64,000 nt of DNA from Diphasiastrum complanatum (lineage: Eukaryota > Streptophyta > Lycopodiopsida > Lycopodiales > Lycopodiaceae), in NCBI GenBank assembly GCA_029204225.1, contig MU831963.1, positions 30,284 through 94,283 on the forward strand, read 5' to 3'. Positions 23,299-32,493 of this stretch are shown here, one piece after another (position 1 is the first letter of the stretch; every line of letters begins with the position of its first letter). A program made the position numbers and the translations under genes. The notes under the pieces were generated by a model, which saw only the letters and a program-made list of their open reading frames with translations, had not been told where the DNA came from and made no database searches.

Positions 23299-23816
23299 AT
23301 GTTTATTTGTAAGGACTTGAGTGATGATATAATCGCCGAGTTGTTGGATGATGGTTGGGATAAAAAACAAAATCAGCAAGCTGAGTGCAGAGTATATTAC
23401 TCATCCATGACATTTAGATACCATATCGAAAAACAAATGCTCACTTTGTTGCTGTATTATAGAAGATGGATTAAATGCAAAAATGTTTGGAAGCCACTTG
23501 ATCAAGATTTCCGTATAAACCCTCAAGAGCAACTTCAGATAACAGTGAAAAGAAATGACAACATTATTGCAATGGTTGAAGTTGAGGAAGATTGGTGTCT
23601 CAATCACATTTGATCAGCACTAGACATGTTGCAATTAGATCTACCTCAGTACTATCAATTTCGATTGAATGGTGTAAAGGTACGTTATGCCATATAAAAA
23701 TATTCCTTTTTTTCTATTTCTAAGTGAATCAGTTTCATAAAATATATAACTACACAATTTCTCGTGTGCAGGTAAGAGTAAGGCAGGAAGAGCATATAAA
23801 ATGCAAAGACATTTGA
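23299..23816 (+). CDS. Unrecognised intron-containing gene (gene 2)
   Basis: The start chosen is the ATG at 23299 (MFICKDLSDDIIAELLDDGW). An open frame of 104 codons contains YYSSMTFRYHIEKQMLTLLL, then RRWIKCKNVWKPLD. A TGA at 23611-23613 interrupts it, but the same frame continues (SALDMLQLDLPQYYQFRLNG) to a donor at 23680 (AAG|GTACG). The acceptor GTGCAG ends at 23771, and the last exon finishes at 23816, giving about 141 codons with one internal stop. No domain was recognised. The continued open frame beyond the TGA and the splice signals suggest a formerly functional gene. Confidence 0.4.
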
Positions 23817-23958
23817 ACATCCATCGAAATCGAAGATCCAAAGATCATGAACTATGGATTTTGTATTATGTAATACAATGTTTTGTATACATCATTTAAG
23901 AATATATATGAACCACTTTTTCTATGAGGCTCATTCATTTCTATGATCTCCATTTCCA

Positions 23959-24075
23959 TGGTGCAAAACACATGTAATTGCAACTGGATAATATGAGTTT
24001 TCGATAGCAAGATTCATTGTCTCCTGCAGGAAATGCACTATCTCCATTGGGGAGATCTTCAGTCACTTGAACTCC
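23959..24075 (-). pseudogene. Orphan copy of the last exon of the H3/Ulp1 gene
   Basis: On the minus strand this reads ISPMEIVHFLQETMNLAIEN, closely matching the last exon of the gene at 24493-26605 (VSPMEIMLFRQETMKLVIGN). Shared nucleotides include CTCCCCAATGGAGATA. It carries a stop (EFK then TGA) and has no upstream exons nearby. It is evidence that the gene was duplicated locally. Confidence 0.7.
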
Positions 24076-24492
24076 AGTTGAACGCTTGCCCTTGTTGAAG
24101 TCTCATATATATCGGTTGTATTTTTGGTCTTCATTTCCTTGGTCTGTATTGTCCTTGTCTTGGCATATTTGGATATGTTTAGATGATGATTTGATCAAAG
24201 CTTTGCTGCGACAAATCTAAGTGAACTAATGTCGCATGTTTGGATTGGTTGTGGCAAAGGTTCGATCAGATCATCATTCTGAACTTATCCAAAAAAGACC
24301 ATGGTAAAAGCAAGGCAGACCAAGGCTATGAAAAACAAACATGTCGAAAAACAATAGAAATTGAAGATGAATGAATCATAACCTGAATTGATAAGAGGAG
24401 AAAAACAAGTAAGAACAACCATAGATATTTCTATTGAAATTTTCTGTACATGTGTCTCATCCACATCAAGTGAGACGAATATTTAAACAGAA

Positions 24493-25146
24493 TCAACTAT
24501 TTATGATCTCTAAATCCATTTCTCTAGTTGGAAGTAGCTTGGGTGGAGAACACTCGGCCACTGCAATTGGATATGAATTTCCGATTACAAGCTTCATGGT
24601 CTCCTGTCTGAAAAGCATTATCTCCATTGGGGAGACCTTCGGGCATTTAAACTAAAAACAAACATAAACATAGTTAAATGTAATTAATCAAAGATCAGTT
24701 AATAGGAGTTTGTATATGAAAAAAATAAAAACACAATTAAAAGTAATTAATCGAATATTACCTCTTCTAGATTTAGAAGTCCATCTTGTAATGCAAGCCA
24801 ATTAAAAAAGTATTTGGCATTGGATACAGTATACCAACCACAGCTGCCCTGTTGGGAGGACTGCAGAATCCAAATTTGAACATTATGAGATATCGGATCA
24901 ACACGCAGGATGTAAGAATAAAATCTACAACGGAAACAAGCGCGCATCGAACCGATATCAAAAAATTTTGATTGAATATCGGATCAGCACGCACGTTGGG
25001 AAAATAAACCAATCAATAACTACAAGGGCGCGTCGAATCGATATTGAAAAATTTATACCTCTGCATCAACCATTTTCAGCTTCGAGTATGCTTTTGCATT
25101 TGGTACTGGAAAGAGTTCCAGTATTTTCTGTATATGGGTCCTGGCA

Positions 25147-25181
<35 letters not shown>

Positions 25182-26605
25182 GAGTTCATCTTCAAACAAA
25201 CTGGATTACACACACCCTCATCATTGACGTACATGGACAACACATATAAGCTCCAATGATCACTGAAATCAGAAAACAAGAAATTTATGAGAATCAATGT
25301 GAAATCAAAATTCATATGAAAAATTCAATAAAATAAAATTTGGAAAATAGACACTTACTTTGTTATGTATGGCAGCACGAGAATTGGAGTCCCCAGTCTG
25401 ACGTATTAGAGCATATCATCGTGCAAACTTTTAAAATCAGGGAAATCAAATGCTGCCATGAATTGAAGGGGAAACAATGCAACATCTATAAACAATGGGG
25501 TCTGGAAGAACTCCATCCAGTATTGAATGGCCCCACCTCCTACATTGTCCCCTAGCATTTTATCCCTACTTTCTAATTCACCAGTATCTAAACTAGAAAG
25601 GGGGAGACCAACATTGGTCTTCGGCATCCTAAAACTGTATCGAGGACCTAGACCTTTAAAATACGTGTTTAACAATCGGTCATACTGTACATATTGAGGA
25701 CTATTTACAAAGGCAAGTGCAGGGGGTGACAAAAGTAACCCAGATAAATCACATAAAGAATTGTCATTCAAAATTGATTCTACCTTTACACTAACAAAAT
25801 CATCTAAATCGCTTCCAACAACAGGAGGAGGGGAACTAATATCTACGGGTTTAGGAGGAGGAGGAGATTTAGGAGGTGGAGATTAATTAGGAGAGGAAGA
25901 TTTAGCAGGAGAAATTAAAGATGGAGTGGAAGAAGAAGAAGGAGAATTAGGAGGAGAAGAAGGAGACTTAGGAGGAGAATTATGAGGAGAATGCCTAGAA
26001 GAAAGAATAGTATTCAGAAGAGTTGGCTTGGAAAAATCCCTCATTTTAGATGGAGGGTCAAGAGACCTCCTCTTCTTTGAAACGCTCCCGCTCTGTATAT
26101 GAATAACAAGCCGGGTTGGTTGAGATTGCTTGCGTTTTCTCCTCTCTGAATCTTGTTTTGGAGGAGAGGAGGGAGCAGGTCTAAAGTATTCAGCAAACTT
26201 GTCATATGTGTCTTGAAGCCTGAACACTATGTTGAAATCCTTGGGCATGATGGTCACCCTCTTGGCATGGACAGCTACAACAACAGTATCAAAACAAAAT
26301 TTCACTTGGAAATCATCATATGTTGTGTGCAGCGCCTCAATTGCCGTTATCGTCCATCTCACATCGGCAGATAGACTTCTTGTCACCTGTTTGATGGACC
26401 TTTGTATGTGAGATTTCGAAATCAGAAGATTATTTGCCTTCTGAAGCTTCCGAATATCCTTGAGCCAGGGAGGGTCTCTTCTTCTGCCCCTTGGCCTAGG
26501 AGGAGATGGTGGTGGACGAGATGGTGGTTGTGGATTTCCTTGACCCGCACCTAAAATTGGTATTCCACCTGAATGCCCTCGTGCTGTCTGCTTGGTCTGC
26601 GCCAT
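24493..26605 (-). CDS. Histone H3-like domain linked to an Ulp1/adenain-like cysteine protease (gene 3)
   Basis: Proposed exons, minus strand: 26605-25359, 25262-25059, 24860-24762 and 24651-24493, all with GT-AG borders. Residues 1-9 (MAQTKQTAR) copy the H3 tail but lack Lys9 (GHSGG follows). Residues 48-131 align with the H3 fold without gaps (DIRKLQKANNLLI, AVHAKRVTIMPKD), including canonical loop-1 length, unlike CENH3. A Pro/Ser-rich linker follows. The C-terminal part shows C48-type signatures: GGGAIQYWMEFF, PILVLPYITKSDHWSLYVL (candidate catalytic His) and SSQQGSCGWYTVSNAKYF (Gln and catalytic Cys). In-frame TAAs at 25883 and 25406, and a (CA)n tract in exon 2 that shifts the frame, suggest a pseudogene or imperfect exon model. 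H3 homology is strong; the protease call is moderate. A function in chromatin/SUMO biology would be inference. Confidence 0.7.
24889..24959 (-). repeat. 71-bp inverted-arm unit 1 (intronic)
   Basis: Exactly 71 bp. The left arm is GATATCGGATCAACACGC. The right arm, read in reverse complement, is GATATCGGTTCGATGCGCGC. The centre is 34 bp, partly similar to unit 2. It lies inside the third intron of the H3/Ulp1 gene (24861-25058). Confidence 0.9.
24975..25045 (-). repeat. 71-bp inverted-arm unit 2 (intronic)
   Basis: 71 bp with arms AATATCGGATCAGCACGC and (reverse complement) AATATCGATTCGACGCGC. It is 15 bp from unit 1 in the same intron. About 20 of 34 centre positions match unit 1, so the pair may be an old tandem duplicate. 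Confidence 0.9.
25151..25179. repeat. (GT)n microsatellite inside exon 2 of the H3/Ulp1 gene
   Basis: On the coding strand it reads ACACAC and translates as a Thr-His run between the His-box exon text and the frame that leads to the Cys-box exon. The frame entering and the frame leaving differ, so repeat slippage has shifted the frame, or the tract lies in an unmodelled intron. Confidence 0.85.
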
Positions 26606-26613
26606 TAATGTGT

Positions 26614-26684
26614 AGTAGCGGATTAGCGCGCGATAATGTTGATTACAGGATCAGACCTCAGGTCGGACGCGTTGAAGCGATACT
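26614..26684 (-). repeat. 71-bp inverted-arm unit 3 (leader of H3/Ulp1 gene)
   Basis: 71 bp with arms AGTAGCGGATTAGCGCGC and (reverse complement) AGTATCGCTTCAACGCG. It starts 9 bp upstream of the proposed start codon and lies downstream of the minus-strand TATA-like box at 26829, so it should be in the 5' leader. Arms are more degenerate than in units 1 and 2. Confidence 0.8.
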
Positions 26685-26707
26685 GGAGCTCAACAAATAC
26701 GTTAGCT

Positions 26708-26778
26708 GGTATCGGATGGGCACACGCGAGTAGTAACAGATTGAAGGAAGTTGGTTTCGAGCACGCTGAATCGATATC
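26708..26778 (-). repeat. 71-bp inverted-arm unit 4 (leader of H3/Ulp1 gene)
   Basis: 71 bp with arms GGTATCGGATGGGCACAC and (reverse complement) GATATCGATTCAGCGTGC. It lies 23 bp from unit 3 and about 50 bp downstream of the TATA-like box on the minus strand. The centre is unrelated to the other units. Confidence 0.85.
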
Positions 26779-26828
26779 GCATGGATGCAAATAACTATAA
26801 GCAAAATTATTTCAGCATCGTCGATCAG

Positions 26829-26836
26829 TTTATATA
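26829..26836 (-). promoter_or_regulatory. TATA-like box of the H3/Ulp1 gene
   Basis: TATATAAA on the minus strand, about 225 bp upstream of the proposed start codon. Transcription starting about 30 bp downstream would place units 4 and 3 inside the 5' leader. Motif only; not tested. Confidence 0.4.
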
Positions 26837-27151
26837 AGAAAAATCAGAAATGATTGCAAATGTGGTGGTTTGCAGACGTGGTGGCTCGTATTACGATGAT
26901 GATTACTCAGAGGCTTGTCAATCAAATCAATCTAAATATCCATCAGTCATCAAAATGATTAGTCCATATTGAATTAACCAGATTTAATTTCAAATAAAGT
27001 ATGGTCACATCTACAATTAATGCTACAAAAGTATGCTATCACACTTCTACCATTTAATGCTGAAATTGACAACGTTAAGCTTTGAATATAAGACTTTTTT
27101 TATATCCAATAATTATAATTTTTGAAAATTCCAAAAGCCAGATTTTCACCC

Positions 27152-27222
27152 AATAGCTAATCAACACGCATATAAAGCATTTGACAACTATAGTATGTAT
27201 TCTCGTGCGCTCATCCGATATT
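27152..27222 (+). repeat. 71-bp inverted-arm unit 5
   Basis: 71 bp with arms AATAGCTAATCAACACGC and (reverse complement) AATATCGGATGAGCGCACG. The right arm is the better conserved one, opposite to units 1-4 on this strand. Confidence 0.8.
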
Positions 27223-27363
27223 GGAACGCAATAAGAATGATCAGAGCTTGATTCAATAGATTCTGCATAACTTTGACCAGTATGAAGAGTCTTCCGAATC
27301 AAGCCTTGAACATGCATATAGAGTCCAATAGTTTCGAAAATTTTGACAATATTTTGGTCTTGA

Positions 27364-27433
27364 AATAGCAATTCGACGCGCGAAGTCCAAATGCAGCAAA
27401 TACATCGTCTGCCAGGCGCGCTGATCCGATATC
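27364..27433 (+). repeat. 70-bp inverted-arm unit 6
   Basis: Arms AATAGCAATTCGACGCGC and (reverse complement) GATATCGGATCAGCGCGCC. It is 70 bp by the best arm alignment, one base shorter than the others. It pairs with unit 5 and lies downstream of the minus-strand TATA-like box at 27533. Confidence 0.85.
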
Positions 27434-27532
27434 CAATATGCAGAAAAATATTACTGGAACGCTTAATGAAAAACTTATGAAAATGTTCTGAATGAACATT
27501 ATCTCAAAAGGAAAATTTTCGTCTTTATGGTG

Positions 27533-27540
27533 CTTAAATA
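27533..27540 (-). promoter_or_regulatory. TATA-like box upstream of units 6 and 5
   Basis: TATTTAAG on the minus strand, about 100 bp before unit 6. The layout mirrors the promoter and leader of the H3/Ulp1 gene, so it could be a duplicated promoter. No ORF follows before that gene's own promoter. Weak call. Confidence 0.25.
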
Positions 27541-27840
27541 GGACGAGAGATTGTAATAATTCTCCTCGTTCACGTTTTTCAATGATATCCATTAATCAGT
27601 TAATTATAATTTTTTAAATGATTATTCTAAGAGGCTAGTGATTGTCTATTTAATGCATTCCGGCACAGGTACAGATTCTAGGGTCAGGGCTAATGATGAT
27701 TCGGTGAATCTAGTACTAGACTAGTCAATGTATTTCAGCTTAGGTACAAATTAGTCTCATTCTGATTGGTGGATAAATATAGGCTGTAAATCACAATTCG
27801 TTATTTGACAGATGTATGGTTGTGATCAAAAGGAATTGGC

Positions 27841-27848
27841 TATAAATA
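27841..27848 (+). promoter_or_regulatory. TATA-like box of gene 4
   Basis: TATAAATA on the plus strand, about 245 bp upstream of the ATG at 28087. Unit 7 and the half unit at 28047 would then lie in the 5' leader. Confidence 0.45.
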
Positions 27849-27927
27849 TGTGCACCACTTGCCTTATTTCGATTCCGTAATCTTTTATTTTGAACTCTCT
27901 AGTCTTCTTGTTTTTCTTCATTCTCCC

Positions 27928-27998
27928 GATATCAAATCGACGCGCGCCAACCCTTGCAGTGCATGCTTGTATTCATTCTGGCGCACTGAATCGATATC
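27928..27998 (+). repeat. 71-bp inverted-arm unit 7 (leader of gene 4)
   Basis: Exactly 71 bp with arms GATATCAAATCGACGCGCGC and (reverse complement) GATATCGATTCAGTGCGC. The 34-bp centre is unlike other units. Confidence 0.88.
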
Positions 27999-28046
27999 AG
28001 CCACTGTCGACTAGTTCTTTTTGAAAAATTTCATTCTCGGCCTTAC

Positions 28047-28084
28047 CATATCGGATCAGCGCGCGCACTTTGATATCGGATTCA
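28047..28084 (+). repeat. Half unit 8 (leader of gene 4)
   Basis: One arm, CATATCGGATCAGCGCGCGC (28047-28066), is followed by the partial arm start GATATCGGATTC at 28072. No opposing arm lies 71 bp away. The gene 4 ATG is 3 bp after the end of this feature. Confidence 0.7.
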
Positions 28085-28086
28085 AT

Positions 28087-29408
28087 ATGGGTAGTTCCTC
28101 CATGGCCTCAGATGACAAACTTATGGATTTTTTTAATGCCAGTGACATTCCATCTGACAGATTAGAGTATTTTGCTAGTATTTTTTTGCTCCCTTCGATA
28201 TTGATAAGCTAGTTTATGAGAATCGTTATAATTTAATTTCTTATCTTGATAATTTTTCTTAGATTATTAGTACTCTTGTCATGGATATAGATAATTTTTG
28301 TTTCGTTCATTTTCAGGACCTTGTACATTCCCAACCATCATCTAAGCATAATCACAATAGAAAGTACTCTAACTTGCATGACCATTTCAAAAGAAATATA
28401 TACTGTGATATCCACAAAAGAATATGTTGCCTTCTAATGAAAGGAATGGCTTTTGTGTTCTACATATCTGCTGAAATTCCAGATGACGAGTCTGTTGAAT
28501 CTTCAACTGATCCATTGATCAAAGCATCTGCACCTACTCCAGTTGATGTAAATGATGTAGATACTGATATAGGAGTTGAAGCTGAAGCTTCTGTGGCTTC
28601 AGATTATCAAAAAACTCTCCCTTGTTCTATAATCCTCTCTGATTCTCTTCCATCTGCATCTTCTGTTAATCAATTAACTCTACTCGATGTTCTTTTATAT
28701 TTCATAAATAATGAATGTTATATTTCATTTAGTGATATAAAAGATGTATTGAATCTGAGAGAGGATGAAATCCTCTCAATTTTTGTTCAAAATTTATCAG
28801 AATTTTCTGACATTGTTGATTACTCATATGATGACCTTGAAAGTGAGATAGATTATGATAAAGATGGCAATTGGAAATATGGCAATGAGGCCTTCGAAGC
28901 CATGATTGAAAAATCTAAAGCCTATGAAAAGACTTTGCCTACAGAGAAGAAATTTTTGGAATTTCAAAAAAGATATCCCCTTAGGGCTAGATATATCTCC
29001 TTCGGAAATGTAGAGGCCATTGGAGGACATGACATCAGCAGAGAAAACGTCATTGATTATGATGATTATGATCTGGTAAGTAGATATTATATTGGTATTG
29101 ATATTGTTCAGTTTTCTTATTTCTTATTGGTATTGATATTGTTCAGTTTTCTTATTGAGTTTGCAGTGTTATGTATCATTCTAAATTTATTTTCTTTTCT
29201 CATTTACAGGATGCTATTGAAATAGATGCCTTTGGTATGAGACATGAAGGTTTTCGAGGTGTATCAGTCGGGATAAAACATGTTTCTCTATCTCATTGAT
29301 ATGAGCAAGAGGAAAAATTTAGAATTTCTGGATCCATATGAAAGGAGATTATTCCTTCATGACAATACCATCCGTCTGAATCTTGAAGAGGATGATGATG
29401 ATAATTAA
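28087..29408 (+). CDS. Unrecognised acidic multi-exon gene (gene 4)
   Basis: The start at 28087 encodes MGSSSMASDDKLMDFFNASD. An intron must follow near 28170, because stops appear before the acceptor TTTTCAG ending at 28316. Exon 2 (about 28317-29075) has a Ser/Asp/Glu-rich part, then LTLLDVLLYFINNECYISF, DLESEIDYDKDGNWKYGNEA and FQKRYPLRARYISFGNVEAI. Donor CTG|GTAAG is at 29076 and acceptor TTTACAG ends at 29209. The last exon reads DAIEIDAFGMRHEGFRG and, after a one-base shift near 29275, SKRKNLEFLDPYERRLFLHD, ending with an Asp/Glu run at 29408. No known domain was recognised. It is transcribed away from the H3/Ulp1 gene and shares the leader units with it. Coding status is uncertain because of the shift. 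Confidence 0.5.
29090..29157 (+). repeat. 35-bp tandem duplication in an intron of gene 4
   Basis: TATTGGTATTGATATTGTTC with its flank occurs twice at a period of 35, inside the last intron. Confidence 0.85.
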
Positions 29409-29499
29409 ATAATTTTTTGTAATAGATTTTTGATATATTACAAGGATCTCTCTTTTGTAATGAATTTGAATGCCTTTCGAAATATCGTAATACTTGGTG

Positions 29500-30217
29500 A
29501 GTTTTTAGCTTGATATCGCTTGATATCTAAATTGTGCTCTTCTGTAAAACCACTGAAAAAGTTGAACTAAATATTTATTTCTTGAATTGTGCCCTCCATG
29601 ATTTGTTGCTCTATTAAATGCTCCCCTTGCTTGCCAATGAGATTTTTCCATGCCTTGTGATGACCAACCTTTGCAAAATAAGTTGCATGATGAAGAAGGA
29701 TGTGCTGCAAACAATACTTTTGATTAGTTATATCAGTAGAAAAATATATAAGCCTGAATGAGAAAAGTACCGAATAATGATATAGATTAGCACCATGTAA
29801 TGAGTAATGTTGTCTTTTTCCCAACAATCATGTATAGATTTTAAAATGTGGTGCACTGATTTGCAAAGTCCTCATATCTTTGATGATAGGTTTTCTTTCC
29901 TGATAACACCTATGAGTTTTGTCTAAGTTGGTCCACACTTGTCCCTTTTCCACTCGATTACTTCCTTCCAATGTTCATGTGGCTTGAACAATTTCTCTCC
30001 AAATTTCGTATCTGACACTTGATTCTTTGCATGTGTGATTGGATAAAAATCTTCTTGCTTTCGCACCTCCAATTGATGGCTTATTAGGAACGTTTTCTTT
30101 TTTCCCTGAGAGTTTGTCACTTTTTTCAATTGTGACATTCCCTTTATGTAGTCCTACATTTGACAGAACTATTTCCAACCTCCTAATTGCTGGTATGGAC
30201 ATTGCAGCCATGACCAA
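29500..30217 (-). pseudogene. Unrecognised minus-strand coding-like sequence
   Basis: Two adjoining minus-strand blocks read MVMAAMSIPAIRRLEIVLSN, then ARRFLSNHTCKESSVRYEIW (30217-29975), and KRQHYSLHGANLYHYSVLF, then HHATYFAKVGHHKAWKNLIG (29827-29567). Stops and shifts lie between them. Composition looks coding (charged, few simple repeats), but I recognise no family. It could be a decayed host gene or part of a transposon. Confidence 0.3.
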
Positions 30218-30721
<504 letters not shown>

Positions 30722-30761
30722 GTGAATGAGTCTATTATGGGTGATTGAATATGGAAATCAA

Positions 30762-30937
30762 GATTAACTACATCTAATCATTCTATTTGGATTTTTTCTC
30801 TTAGAAGCAAGTGAGAGATTAACTTCATCTAATCATTCTATTTGGATTTTTCCTTTTAGAAGCAAGTGAGAGATTAACTTCATCTAGATATTCTATTTGG
30901 ATTTTTTCTTTTAGAAGCAAGTGAGAGATTAACTTCA
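30762..30937 (+). repeat. 55-bp tandem repeat, three full copies
   Basis: Copies start at 30762, 30817 and 30872, with a partial one at 30927. Each reads GATTAACTTCATCTAATCAT or a near variant and ends with AGAAGCAAGTGAGA. Confidence 0.92.
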
Positions 30938-31258
30938 AAGTATCGTGGCACTCATCCTATTGCTCAATATTTACTGGCCAAACTATACTTGAAGTGTTAT
31001 AAGAGTCAAAGATTAAAGCATTTTCAAAAAAACACTTTAAAGAGTTTACCTCTCGTACTCTTGGATTCTCTGTGTGCACTCCATTGGCCCAAATACGATT
31101 GTTGACAATCCTCCTTGTCCGAATCCTAAGGCCTTTGCATTGTGTGCATGTACATGATATCCTCTCATCATATTCTGATTGAAACTGGATGTACTCCGAT
31201 TTGCTCTTTGGATATAGTATATTGATCTTTGGAAAGCTAAGACACCACTCCATCACAA

Positions 31259-32109
31259 ATGAAGGTTGAAAATGCACTAAATGTACAAAGTCTATCTTGT
31301 CAATTTTTGTCACATGTTACAATTCGTCACATGTTAGAATTTGTCAATTTTCACTTGAATGACACTGAAAGAATTTGTGCAATTTGCCACGTGGATTCCA
31401 CAAACTTGACCACCCCTTTAAAAAAGAGAACATGTCTTGGACGTATTATGACTAGTTTGAAAGATAATTGCAAATTACTATGCCTTGTTGATGTGTCAAA
31501 AGACATTCTAGGTCCTTTGTCTGACCTTCCTCTTCCACCTAGCTTGCAACCATTAGTAAAAACTTTCACTAGAAGTAGATATTCGTGTTGGCCACTCCAA
31601 TCACCATTACCATTAAATGGAACACCATTTATGTATTGGGGTCGAATGTACATGATCATGCCTAGTGAACACTTTCCTAAGGCTGGTTTGGGCCTTTTTG
31701 CATTGAGTAGTATTGAGGTCCCTTTAAATAGTGTTGTGACATTGATGCCATATGCAGGACCTCAATACAATTGGGATGATTGGCATGCTTTGTGTCGTCA
31801 CCAATGGAGGATGCAAGTATATGGCTTGAATTCAAATGCTTGTTCTTTAGAGGAGCAACGCATGCAAGGAGGCAACATCTCAAGGGCAAATCGTACATAC
31901 ATTGATGGACGTCCAGATGTGCATGAAAACATTGCTGCATATATAAATAGTTCCATTGGCCACCCTCTATTGACGAATTGTGATTTTGAAGAACGCACCA
32001 ATGGAAAAGAAGAATATTTTACTAGGAATGTAAAGGGCACTTATGTAATGGTCTATGCCACTAGATCTATCAGGTTTAGGTAGGAATTGTTCATCAAGTA
32101 TAGTTTCAA
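31259..32109 (+). pseudogene. SET-domain-like sequence
   Basis: An open frame of 274 codons. The N-terminal part has LPLPPSLQPLVKTFTRSRYS. The C-terminal half follows the order of a SET domain: GLGLFALSSIEVPLNSVVTL (in place of GxGLFA...IxxG), a Tyr-rich middle, then YIDGRPDVHENIAAYINSS, NCDFEER and MVYATRSI (the NH-type and ATRxI blocks). After it comes RFR, a TAG at 32081-32083, and ELFIKY, where SET proteins have GEEL-x-x-Y. The usual N-H-S-C Cys motif is only partly present. SET proteins methylate lysines; activity is unlikely here. A short copy of its end recurs at about 32368-32429. It sits just upstream of the CACTA transposase in the same direction. Moderate call from motif order. Confidence 0.55.
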
Positions 32110-32493
32110 CCATCCTCTACCCAAATGTTTGCAAAAGACAATATTAAATATGTCAAATGTTAGGAGCATTATTCGTCATTTGCCTAGATGTTTACATAAG
32201 ATAAGAAGTGAAAGCTAATGAATGTGAAATTCATAAATATGTAAATATGTAGAAGCGTGCAATTCTTTGAGTTCATTGAATGTTAACAAGTTGAAAAGAC
32301 AAATCTGTCTAATAGATACATTGGTATGTTCATACTTTTTAAACTAAGAGGTAATTTATATTCATATGCAACATTTAGATCTATCAAGTATTGGGAGGAA
32401 ATGTTTATCAAGCATTGTTTCAACCTACTTCTTGTTATTTTGATATATAGGATTCTTCATCCTCATTTAGTGTTGGAGACAATAATCCTCGTA

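Larger units (their letters stand above)
26840..28086. other. Divergent intergenic region between gene 3 and gene 4
   Basis: No credible ORF. The minus-strand ORFs here run through the 71-bp units. It holds units 5-7, a half unit and TATA-like boxes pointing both ways. Confidence 0.6.

Noticed and set aside
25883-26605. CENH3 (centromeric H3)
   Set aside because: Loop 1 aligns to canonical H3 without insertion, the tail starts TKQTAR, and a long C-terminal extension with protease motifs follows.
27075-27592. Minus-strand ORFs as a gene
   Set aside because: They run through unit 6 and encode no recognisable domain; their open frames look like chance.
24889-27998. CRISPR-like reading: repeats with 34-bp unique spacers
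   Set aside because: Arms within a unit are inverted, not direct; units are dispersed over 3 kb; the genome is eukaryotic; and no cas genes are present.
24889-27998. tRNA or C/D snoRNA genes, because units are about 71 nt with pairing ends and a CTGA near one end
   Set aside because: No A/B box, anticodon arm or T-arm fits, and no C box (RTGATGA) is present in most units.
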